DNA of 64,000 bases from positions 62,001-126,000 of the forward strand of contig NZ_DF977003.1 of NCBI RefSeq assembly GCF_001485475.2, given 5' to 3'. Every line of letters starts with the position of its first letter. The stretch's first letter is position 1. Shown one piece after another: positions 50,547 through 57,854 of this stretch. The notes under the pieces are model-generated. The model was not told the origin of the DNA and did no database searches. It saw only the letters and a list, made by a program, of their open reading frames with translations. This stretch comes from Tepidanaerobacter syntrophicus. GTDB taxonomy: Bacteria; Bacillota; Thermosediminibacteria; Thermosediminibacterales; Tepidanaerobacteraceae. A program made the position numbers and the translations under genes.

Positions 50547-50564
50547 TTGTGACTTATTTCACTT
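50547..50564 (+). promoter_or_regulatory. Second, weaker Rex-like site
   Basis: TTGTGAC-TTAT-TTCACTT matches 11 of 14 fixed positions of TTGTGAA-N4-TTCACAA. It lies 21 bp after the perfect site. A candidate extended -10 (TGCTAAAAT, 50591-50599) follows. Confidence 0.45.
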
Positions 50565-50622
50565 TTTCTATTGTAAAATCAAATACGTTATGCTAAAATA
50601 ATTGCGAAGGAGCGTTTGAAAG

Positions 50623-51252
50623 ATGATTAAAAAAGCCAAAATTCCAGACGCCACAATTGGACGTTTATCATTATATTCAAGATATCTGATAGAAGCTTAT
50701 GAAAAAGGAGTAACGACTGTTTCGTCTCAGAGTATTGCAGATGCCACAGGTGTAACTCCTGCCCAAGTGCGAAAAGACTTAGCGTATTTTGGGGAATTTG
50801 GAACAAGAGGCGTAGGATATAATTCTAAAGAACTTTACATGCATATAATGAAAATCTTAGGCCTTGACAAGCGTTGGCCTGTGGCAATCATAGGAGCCGG
50901 GAATTTAGGCAGAGCGCTTTCTCAGTATAAAGGTTTTCATGAACGAGGTTTTGACATATCATGCATTTTTGATAATGATCCTAAGAAAATAGGCAAAAAA
51001 CTTTCCAATATAAATATTTATCATTTAGATGTTTTAGAAGAAAAGGTAAAAGAATTTAAAATCGAACTTGGCATTATTGCGGTTCCGGCACAAGCAGCTC
51101 AAGAAGTTGCAGACAAATTGGTAAAAGCCGGCATAAGAGGAATAATGAATTTTGCTCCTATAAATATTACGGTGCCTGATAATATTGTATTAAGGAGGGT
51201 AGATTTATCTGCTCAACTTGAATATTTGACCTACTATTTGGAGGAAATTTAA
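50623..51252 (+). CDS. rex: Redox-sensing transcriptional repressor Rex
   Basis: 209 residues, usual Rex length. N-terminal winged helix (about 5-80: IPDATIGRLSLYSRYL, then VSSQSIADATGVTPAQVRKDLAYF). Rossmann domain with AIIGAGNLGRALSQY (about 88-102). C-terminal swap helix ending LEYLTYYLEE. It binds NADH and leaves DNA when NADH is high, releasing fermentative and hydrogenase genes. A perfect Rex site lies upstream. The next gene starts at the last base of the stop codon. Confidence 0.95.
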   Translation: MIKKAKIPDATIGRLSLYSRYLIEAYEKGVTTVSSQSIADATGVTPAQVRKDLAYFGEFGTRGVGYNSKELYMHIMKILGLDKRWPVAIIGAGNLGRALSQYKGFHERGFDISCIFDNDPKKIGKKLSNINIYHLDVLEEKVKEFKIELGIIAVPAQAAQEVADKLVKAGIRGIMNFAPINITVPDNIVLRRVDLSAQLEYLTYYLEEI

Positions 51253-52061
51253 TGAAGCTGTCAGAAATAAAAGAGCTCCTTCAGGCTAATGTATTGTGGG
51301 GAGAAGAATTTTTAGAAGCTGAAGTTACCAGCGCGTGCGGTGCTGATCTGATGAGCGATATTCTTGCAGATACTAAAACAAATGCTTTGCTTCTTACGGG
51401 ACTTACTCATAGACAGATTATCCAGACAGCTGTAATGAGCGATTTTGTGGCGATTATGTTCGTCAGGGGCAAGGTTCCGCCAGCTGATGTTATAAGTCTT
51501 GCAAAACAGGTTAAAATTCCCCTTTTAAATACAAAGCTGCCGCTGTATGAAGCATGCGGCATTTTATATGAAGCCGGCTTAAGACAGCGTGTAGATGAAC
51601 GAAGGGCCGCAGAAAACGCGAAAGCTAAAGAAAAAGAGCGGTCACAGACTATGAGACTCGTTTACAGTATATCCGGTAATGACTTTAACAATGCAGGCAG
51701 GGCTACAGAACAAGCAAAAATGATTTTAAAGCAGCTTGGCATAGATTCTGCTATCGCACGGAAAGTCTCAATTGCTGCATATGAAGCTGAAATGAATATA
51801 GTGATACACGCATATAAAGGACAGCTAGTTTTTGAAATTACACCTTCATACATCGAAATAGTTGCAGAAGATGAAGGACCGGGTATACCAGACATCCAAA
51901 AGGCTATGGAAGAAGGTTACTCTACTGCTCCTGCACATATAAGAGAATTAGGCTTTGGAGCTGGAATGGGTTTACCAAATATGAAAAAATTCTCAGATGT
52001 ATTTGAGATAGATTCAGTTGTTGGAAAGGGCACAAAGGTCAGAATGGTTGTTTACCTATAG
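51252..52061 (+). CDS. DRTGG-like domain fused to a HATPase (RsbW-like) domain
   Basis: 269 residues. About 1-115 resembles the DRTGG domain (LTGLTHRQIIQTAVMSDFVA, then LYEACGILYEAGL). About 135-269 is a GHKL ATP-binding domain of the anti-sigma/RsbW type: N-box-like YEAEMNIVIHAYKG, ATP-lid GPGIPDIQKAMEEGYST and GAGMGLPNMKKFSD. It is a possible protein kinase or switch protein. It overlaps rex by one base and precedes the [FeFe]-hydrogenase-like gene, a conserved arrangement next to HydABC in clostridia. Signalling about redox or hydrogen state is inferred from context. Confidence 0.82.
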   Translation: MKLSEIKELLQANVLWGEEFLEAEVTSACGADLMSDILADTKTNALLLTGLTHRQIIQTAVMSDFVAIMFVRGKVPPADVISLAKQVKIPLLNTKLPLYEACGILYEAGLRQRVDERRAAENAKAKEKERSQTMRLVYSISGNDFNNAGRATEQAKMILKQLGIDSAIARKVSIAAYEAEMNIVIHAYKGQLVFEITPSYIEIVAEDEGPGIPDIQKAMEEGYSTAPAHIRELGFGAGMGLPNMKKFSDVFEIDSVVGKGTKVRMVVYL

Positions 52062-52085
52062 TGTGGCTGAAAGTTGGTGATATCG

Positions 52086-53423
52086 TTGCAACAAGAGTAC
52101 TATCACTCTGTTACTCTTAATGTTGATAAATGCAAGGGCTGCACAAATTGTATAAAGGGGTGTCCGACGGAAGCGATAAGAGTTAGAAAAGGAAAGGCAC
52201 ATATTTTGGAGAATAAGTGCATTGATTGCGGCGAGTGCATAAGGATATGTCCTAACGGTGCAAAATATGCAATTACAGATAATTTATCTAAATTAAAAGA
52301 GTTTAAATTTAATGTTGCACTTCCCGCCCCCAGCTTTTTTGGACAATTTAAAAAAGAAGCTTCTATAAAAAGCATTATTTTCGCTCTCAAGAAAATCGGT
52401 TTTGATGAAGTCTACCAGGTTCCTTTAGCAGCGGAGGAAGTTTCGATTGCAATTCGTGAGTATATTAATACGCACAAAGAAATGCGGCCGCTTATTTCAT
52501 CATCCTGTCCTGCTGTTTTACGGCTTATACAGGTGAGATTTCCGGAACTTATAAAAAATATAATGCCGGTGAAACCTCCTATGGAAATTGCCGCACAAAG
52601 AGCGAAGGAAATTATAATCGAAAAAATGGGATTGAGGCCCGAAGAAATTGGCGCCTTCTTTATAAGCCCATGCCCTGCTAAAGTTACTGCAGTAAGGCAG
52701 CCGTTAGGATTAAATAAATCGTCGGTAGACGGAGTAATCTCAATATCAGAGATTTTTGGAGACATAGTAAAAAATCTGGGAGATGATGAAGAAGAACAGG
52801 CATCAATATTCGGTGAAGCTTCCGGCCTTGGAATTGGCTGGGGCAGAGCAGGAGGAGAAAATTTAGCAATTGGCGGAGATAATTATCTGGCAGTAGATGG
52901 TATACACAACTGCATTGGAGTGCTAGAAGAAATTGAGATGAACAAACTCCCTGACATAGATTACATTGAATGCCAGGCGTGCATAGGCGGCTGCATAGGC
53001 GGCGCACTTGCAGTTGAAAGCCAATATATTGCGCGAGTCAAGATACGACGTTTGTCAGAAAAACTGGGCACCAAAAGCCCAATTAAGAAAGAAAAGGTAA
53101 TCGAAGATTTTCGTAAGGGTTATTTCGACTTAGAAAATGCAATTTTACCAAAGCCTTCAATGAAATTGGATGATGATTTGTCAGAGGCTATCCGCAAGAT
53201 GGAGCTTTTAGAAAAAACTGTAAAGGATTTGCCGGGCCTTGATTGCGGAAGCTGTGGCTCTCCAAACTGCAGGGCACTGGCTGAAGATATTGTAAAAGGA
53301 CAAGCGAATGAGGAAGATTGTATATTTAAACTGCGAGACAGAGTAAAGCAGCTGGCCGGCGAGATGTATGATCTTGCACAAAAGCTGCCTCCAACCTTAG
53401 ATGCAAAGGAAAGGCAGGAGTGA
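52086..53423 (+). CDS. [FeFe]-hydrogenase-like iron-sulfur protein, probable sensor
   Basis: About 445 residues. Two [4Fe-4S] motifs at the N-terminus (CKGCTNCIKGCP and CIDCGECIRICP), a hydrogenase large-subunit domain, and a C-terminal Fe-S domain (CGSCGSPNCRALAEDI, then a further Cys). The three H-cluster motifs are altered: SSSCPAV for TSC(C/S)PGW, SPCPAK for MPCxxK, and CQACIGGCIGGA for MACxxGCxxGGG. Cysteines for the cubane remain, but the proton-transfer region is changed, as in group C/D sensory types. So it is probably a redox or H2 sensor, not a bulk catalyst. TTG 52086 follows GGTGA at 5 bases; TTG 52074 in frame is an alternative. Confidence 0.82.
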   Translation: MQQEYYHSVTLNVDKCKGCTNCIKGCPTEAIRVRKGKAHILENKCIDCGECIRICPNGAKYAITDNLSKLKEFKFNVALPAPSFFGQFKKEASIKSIIFALKKIGFDEVYQVPLAAEEVSIAIREYINTHKEMRPLISSSCPAVLRLIQVRFPELIKNIMPVKPPMEIAAQRAKEIIIEKMGLRPEEIGAFFISPCPAKVTAVRQPLGLNKSSVDGVISISEIFGDIVKNLGDDEEEQASIFGEASGLGIGWGRAGGENLAIGGDNYLAVDGIHNCIGVLEEIEMNKLPDIDYIECQACIGGCIGGALAVESQYIARVKIRRLSEKLGTKSPIKKEKVIEDFRKGYFDLENAILPKPSMKLDDDLSEAIRKMELLEKTVKDLPGLDCGSCGSPNCRALAEDIVKGQANEEDCIFKLRDRVKQLAGEMYDLAQKLPPTLDAKERQE

Positions 53424-53430
53424 AATATAA

Positions 53431-53772
53431 ATGGATTTAAAAACTATGCAAGATTTACTCGCGCTAAAGTTAGTTACAAAAATCACAAACCTCGATAGAA
53501 AAGTTAAAGGCGGGTACGCTTCAGACCTTTTAAGCTGGGTCATGGCCCATGCTAAAGAAGATGAGGTTTGGATAACGATTCAAAGCCATCAGAATATAGT
53601 AGCAGTAGCCTCACTCTTAAATCTTGCGGCAATAATTGTTGCCGAAAGTGTAACCGTAGGCGAAGATACCATAAAAAAGGCCGAAGCCGAAAATATTGCA
53701 ATATATTCCAGCGAAAAATCGATTTTTGAGCTCTGTGGTATACTGTATAATTTATTGTTATCGGAGACTTAG
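53431..53772 (+). CDS. DRTGG domain protein
   Basis: 113 residues, a single DRTGG-like domain (DLLSWVMAHAKEDEVWITIQ, then NIAIYSSEKSIFELCGILYN). The same type of domain is fused to the ATPase encoded at 51252, so the two may interact. The DRTGG family often accompanies CBS and PTA proteins and probably binds a small ligand; its role is unknown. It starts 8 bp after the hydrogenase-like gene and ends 3 bp before the PHP gene. Confidence 0.8.
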   Translation: MDLKTMQDLLALKLVTKITNLDRKVKGGYASDLLSWVMAHAKEDEVWITIQSHQNIVAVASLLNLAAIIVAESVTVGEDTIKKAEAENIAIYSSEKSIFELCGILYNLLLSET

Positions 53773-53775
53773 GCA

Positions 53776-54519
53776 ATGCTTAAAGAATTTGGCGCAGATC
53801 TTCATATTCATACCTGTTTGTCACCGTGCGCCGATGACGAGATGATTCCCGTAAACATCTTAAATATGGCAAAACTGCTTGGCACTAAAATAATAGGAAT
53901 ATGCGATCACAATTCAGCTAAGAATATTCAAGCAATAATAGACTTGGCTAGTGGCTATGATATTTTAGTGGTGCCGGGTATGGAAGTGCAGAGCGTGGAA
54001 GAAGTTCATCTGCTGTGTTTTTTTGAAAAAATGCAAACACTTTTAAAGTGGCAAGAATGCGTATACGGTTCTCTGCCTTCTATAAAAAATAGGCCTGAGT
54101 ATTTTGGCCATCAGTGGATAGTAGACGGCCAAGGCAATATTTTAGATGAAGAATGTCGGATGCTGCTTGCATCAACTTCTTTTACGGTAGAAGATATTTC
54201 TAAAATGGTGGCAGAGCTTGGTGGACTGCTTATCCCTGCTCATGTAGATAGAGGTAGCTACAGCATAATAAGTCAGCTTGGTTTTATACCTGAAAGCCTA
54301 AGAATTGACGGAGTAGAATTTTCCAGGATGATCTCCAAAAATGATTTTATAACTAAATTTCCGGGCCTTGAGAGGTACACCTTGATTACATCTTCTGATG
54401 CTCATAGATTAAAAGACATGGTTTATCAAAAAACTTTTTTCCATATAGAATCTTTAAATTATGCCGAAGTTGTTATGGCTCTTAAGGGTTTGGAAGGGAG
54501 GAAGGTAGTAGTAACTTAG
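53776..54519 (+). CDS. PHP-domain metal-dependent phosphoesterase-like protein
   Basis: 247 residues. PHP motifs: ADLHIHTCLSPCADDEM (about 5-21, metal-binding HxH), IIGICDHNSAKN (motif II, about 38-49), VPGMEVQSVEEVHLL (motif III), LIPAHVDRGSYS and the last SSDAHRLKDM. Predicted metal-dependent phosphatase or nuclease acting on a small molecule or nucleic acid. It is part of the conserved rex-hyd gene set. Substrate unknown. Confidence 0.85.
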   Translation: MLKEFGADLHIHTCLSPCADDEMIPVNILNMAKLLGTKIIGICDHNSAKNIQAIIDLASGYDILVVPGMEVQSVEEVHLLCFFEKMQTLLKWQECVYGSLPSIKNRPEYFGHQWIVDGQGNILDEECRMLLASTSFTVEDISKMVAELGGLLIPAHVDRGSYSIISQLGFIPESLRIDGVEFSRMISKNDFITKFPGLERYTLITSSDAHRLKDMVYQKTFFHIESLNYAEVVMALKGLEGRKVVVT

Positions 54520-54548
54520 GTAGATATAAATGCATATGCTTATTCATA

Positions 54549-54566
54549 TTGTGAAAGAACTCATTA
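54549..54566 (+). promoter_or_regulatory. Weak Rex-like site before hydC
   Basis: TTGTGAA-AGAA-CTCATTA matches the left half-site fully and four of seven bases of the right half-site. It lies 32 bp before hydC. A single good half-site makes this tentative. Confidence 0.3.
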
Positions 54567-54597
54567 TAACATTTAAAGCGAAGGAGAGGAAGAAATA

Positions 54598-55086
54598 ATG
54601 TCAGTAGTTTTAAATCAGCAACAAGAGTTTGCTGAAAAACTAAAGCAAGTAGAAGTAATGTTGGAAAAATACAAAGGTAAAAGAGGTACTCTATTACAAG
54701 CACTGCAAGAAGCTCAAAATATCGTCGGATATTTACCGATGGAAGTTCAAAAGATGGTTTCAGAGGCACTAAATATTACATTAAGTGAAGTCTACAGTAC
54801 TGTTACCTTCTATTCGTTTTTCAGTTTAAAACCAAAAGGAAAATACCAAATAAGAACATGCCTTGGAACAGCTTGCTATGTAAGGGGAGCAGAGAAAGTC
54901 CTCGATAGGTTAAAAACCGAGCTTGGTATCGATGTAGGAGATACTACAGATGATGGAAAGTTTTCCCTTAATTCCTGCCGCTGCATAGGCGCCTGCGGAC
55001 TTGCCCCTGCTATGATTATCAATGATGAAGTTTATGGAAGAATGACCCCTGATAAAGTTCCGGATATCTTAAAGAGATTTGAGTAA
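54598..55086 (+). CDS. hydC: Hydrogenase subunit HydC (NuoE-like, 2Fe-2S)
   Basis: 162 residues. Helical N-terminus, then a thioredoxin-like [2Fe-2S] domain with ligands in TCLGTACYVRG (two Cys, spacing 4) and SCRCIGACGLAP (two Cys). It is the NuoE-like small subunit of the trimeric HydABC hydrogenase, which in characterised bacteria couples NADH and reduced ferredoxin oxidation to hydrogen formation. GCGAAGGAGAGG precedes the ATG. It is the first structural gene of hydC-x-x-hydB-hydA. Confidence 0.92.
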   Translation: MSVVLNQQQEFAEKLKQVEVMLEKYKGKRGTLLQALQEAQNIVGYLPMEVQKMVSEALNITLSEVYSTVTFYSFFSLKPKGKYQIRTCLGTACYVRGAEKVLDRLKTELGIDVGDTTDDGKFSLNSCRCIGACGLAPAMIINDEVYGRMTPDKVPDILKRFE

Positions 55087-55088
55087 TC

Positions 55089-55637
55089 ATGCAAGAACTT
55101 TCGCTGCATATCTTAGATATTGCTCAAAATTCAATAGCAGCAAAAGCATCCCTTGTGGAAATTGAAATTGAAGAAGACAAAAAGAAAGATTTATTAACTA
55201 TCAAGATCAAAGACAACGGAACAGGTATGGACGAAGAAACATCTCGCAAAGTGTCAGACCCGTTTTTTACTACGAGGACAACTCGAAAAGTAGGAATGGG
55301 CATCCCTCTTTTTGCACAAGCTGCCCAAAGCTGCGGAGGAGATTTAAAGATCTACTCTAAAAAAGGTAAAGGAACAACAATTGAAGCCACATTTATATTA
55401 AGCCATATTGACAGAGCTCCCTTGGGAAGTATGTCAGATACGATGGTGTCGCTTGTTGCATCACACCCGGAAATTGACTTTGTATACAGACATAAAGTGC
55501 AAGATAAGGAATTTGTTTTTGATACTCGCGAGATAAAAAAGATACTACATGAAGTGCCTATAAATAATCCGCTGGTTCTCGACTGGATAAAAAAATTCAT
55601 CGAGAGCGGCTTGAAGGAAATTGATGGAGGTGCGTAA
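55089..55637 (+). CDS. GHKL-type ATP-binding protein in the hyd operon
   Basis: 182 residues. N-terminal part is a HATPase domain: ELSLHILDIAQNSIAAKASL (N-box), IKDNGTGMDEETSRKVSDPF (G1) and TTRKVGMGIPLFAQAAQSCGG in outline (ATP-lid and G2). The C-terminal part is specific to this family. No phospho-accepting His domain is seen, so it is not a full sensor kinase. Found between hydC and hydB in many clostridia; regulation of the hydrogenase is inferred. Its end overlaps the upstream RBS region of the next gene. Confidence 0.85.
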   Translation: MQELSLHILDIAQNSIAAKASLVEIEIEEDKKKDLLTIKIKDNGTGMDEETSRKVSDPFFTTRTTRKVGMGIPLFAQAAQSCGGDLKIYSKKGKGTTIEATFILSHIDRAPLGSMSDTMVSLVASHPEIDFVYRHKVQDKEFVFDTREIKKILHEVPINNPLVLDWIKKFIESGLKEIDGGA

Positions 55638-55638
55638 A

Positions 55639-56013
55639 ATGCCAGTAATCAAGTCGATAGAGGAGCTTGAAAAGATTAGAGAGCAAGCAAAAGATATGAT
55701 AAATCTAAGAGTGGACAATGAAACAAAGACCCGTATAGTAGTGGGCATGGGAACTTGCGGTATCGCCGCCGGTGCAAGAGCTGTCATGCTTGCGATCTTA
55801 GATGAATTAAAGAAGAGGAATATAGATAACGTAATTGTTACTGAAACCGGCTGCATAGGTCTTTGCCAGTATGAGCCATTAGTAGATGTCATTCAACCCG
55901 GTAAGCCAAAGGTGACATACGTCAATATGACGCCAGAAAAGGCAAGAGAGGTTGTAGTAAAGCATATAATAAATAATCAAGTTGTTGATGAATATGTAGT
56001 GCCAAATGTATAA
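55639..56013 (+). CDS. (2Fe-2S) ferredoxin-domain protein
   Basis: About 124 residues. Thioredoxin-like [2Fe-2S] ferredoxin with ligands in GMGTCGIAAGA and TETGCIGLCQYEP, the same fold as the N-terminus of HydB. Start 55639 follows GGAGGT; the ATG at 55621 lies within the preceding gene. An electron carrier or accessory subunit in the hyd operon. Confidence 0.88.
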   Translation: MPVIKSIEELEKIREQAKDMINLRVDNETKTRIVVGMGTCGIAAGARAVMLAILDELKKRNIDNVIVTETGCIGLCQYEPLVDVIQPGKPKVTYVNMTPEKAREVVVKHIINNQVVDEYVVPNV

Positions 56014-56043
56014 CAGATGGGATAACTTAAGGAGGTTATAGAA

Positions 56044-57837
56044 ATGGAAATATACAGAGCCCATGTCCTTGTGTGTAAAGGAACCGGGTGCACAGCTTCC
56101 GGCAGCGAAGCAGTCCTGGATGCTTTTGAAAAAGAAATAGAAAAAAAGGGTCTTTCAAAAGAAGTTAAGGTGGTTCAAACAGGCTGCCTTGGTCTTTGTG
56201 AACTTGGACCAAATGTACTAATTTATCCTGAAGGAAGTTATTACTGCACAGTCAAACCCGAAGATGTTCCTGAAATTGTTGAAGAGCATTTGCTTAAAGG
56301 CCGCATAGTAGAACGCCTTTTATATAAAGAACCTGATACCAAAGAACGTTTCCGCTCACTGATGGATATCGATTTTTACAAGAAGCAAAAACGTATAGCT
56401 CTTAGACACTGCGGGCTTATAAATCCTGAAATAATTGAAGAGTATATAGCAAATGACGGTTATGCTGCTTTAGCCAAAGCACTGACTCAAATGAAACCGC
56501 AGGAAGTAATTGATGAAATTAAAAAATCGGGTTTAAGAGGTCGTGGAGGCGGTGGATTCCCCACAGGTAACAAGTGGCAGTTTGCTGCAAATGCTGAAGG
56601 AGATATAAAGTACGTAGTATGCAACGCTGATGAAGGAGATCCCGGTGCCTTTATGGACCGCAGCGTTTTGGAAGGAGATCCCCATACTATATTGGAAGCG
56701 ATGGAAATTGCAGGTTATGCCATTGGTGCAAGCGAAGGCTATATATATGTAAGAGCTGAATACCCTATAGCTGTAAAACGATTGGAAATAGCAATTGAAC
56801 AGGCTAGAAACCATGGACTTTTAGGGGAAAATATCCTTGGAACCGGCTTTAATTTTGATATCTTCTTAAGACTAGGCTCAGGAGCTTTTGTATGTGGAGA
56901 AGAAACAGCACTTTTGGCTTCAGTCGAGGGGCGCCGTGGAGAGCCAAGACCAAGACCGCCATTTCCTGCAAACAAGGGACTTTGGGGTAAGCCTACAATA
57001 ATAAATAATGTAGAAACTTTTGCTAATGTGCCTGAAATTATATTAAAAGGTGCTGACTGGTTTTCAAGCATCGGCTCAGAAAAGAGCAAAGGAACTAAGG
57101 TATTTGCAGTGGGAGGAAAAATCAACCATACAGGCCTTGTAGAAATCCCGATGGGAACACCACTGAGAGAGGTAATATACGATATCTGCGGAGGCATTGC
57201 CAACAACAAAAAATTCAAGGCTGTCCAGACTGGCGGACCTTCGGGCGGCTGTCTGCCGGCATCCTTGCTGGATATGCCAATTGAATATGACACTCTTGTA
57301 CAAGCAGGTTCTATGATGGGCTCCGGCGGTATGATAGTCATGGATGAAGATAACTGCATGGTAGATATAGCAAAATTCTTCTTAACCTTTACCCAGGAAG
57401 AATCTTGTGGGAAATGCCCGCCGTGCAGAATCGGTACCAAAAGAATGCTTGAAATCTTAGAAAGAATAACAAACGGTGAAGGAAGAGAAGGAGATATTGA
57501 GCTTTTAGAAAATCTGGCAAACAGCGTTAAAGCTTCAGCTTTATGTGGCCTTGGCCAGACAGCTCCCAATCCTGTGCTTTCTACAATAAGATATTTTAGA
57601 GATGAATATGAGGCACATATAAAGGATAAAAAATGCCCGGCCGGTGCTTGCAAGGCTTTAATACATTATGAAGTTGTGCCTGAAAAATGCAAGAGCTGCG
57701 GTGTTTGCGCAAAGGTATGCCCGGCAGGTGCGATCAGCGGTGAAAGAAAGCAGCCATATAAAATAGATACGGATAAATGCATAAAATGCAACAGCTGTTT
57801 TGACAGATGCCCATTTGACGCCATTGTCAAGATATAG
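56044..57837 (+). CDS. hydB: Hydrogenase subunit HydB (NuoF-like flavoprotein)
   Basis: 597 residues. [2Fe-2S] thioredoxin-like domain at 1-100 (CKGTGCTASGS, then TGCLGLCELGPN). NuoF core at about 140-440 with GLRGRGGGGFPTGNKW and NADEGDPGAFMDR for FMN/NADH binding. SLBB region, then the [4Fe-4S] site ESCGKCPPCRIGT near 460. Two [4Fe-4S] motifs end the protein (CKSCGVCAKVCP, CIKCNSCFDRCP). It is the NAD(P)H-oxidising flavin subunit and the probable site of electron bifurcation/confurcation in HydABC. Confidence 0.95.
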   Translation: MEIYRAHVLVCKGTGCTASGSEAVLDAFEKEIEKKGLSKEVKVVQTGCLGLCELGPNVLIYPEGSYYCTVKPEDVPEIVEEHLLKGRIVERLLYKEPDTKERFRSLMDIDFYKKQKRIALRHCGLINPEIIEEYIANDGYAALAKALTQMKPQEVIDEIKKSGLRGRGGGGFPTGNKWQFAANAEGDIKYVVCNADEGDPGAFMDRSVLEGDPHTILEAMEIAGYAIGASEGYIYVRAEYPIAVKRLEIAIEQARNHGLLGENILGTGFNFDIFLRLGSGAFVCGEETALLASVEGRRGEPRPRPPFPANKGLWGKPTIINNVETFANVPEIILKGADWFSSIGSEKSKGTKVFAVGGKINHTGLVEIPMGTPLREVIYDICGGIANNKKFKAVQTGGPSGGCLPASLLDMPIEYDTLVQAGSMMGSGGMIVMDEDNCMVDIAKFFLTFTQEESCGKCPPCRIGTKRMLEILERITNGEGREGDIELLENLANSVKASALCGLGQTAPNPVLSTIRYFRDEYEAHIKDKKCPAGACKALIHYEVVPEKCKSCGVCAKVCPAGAISGERKQPYKIDTDKCIKCNSCFDRCPFDAIVKI

Positions 57838-57854
57838 CGGAAGGAGAGAAAAAC

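Noticed and set aside
52086-53423. A second catalytic [FeFe] hydrogenase
   Set aside because: All three H-cluster motifs deviate from those of catalytic enzymes, so it is described as hydrogenase-like and probably sensory.
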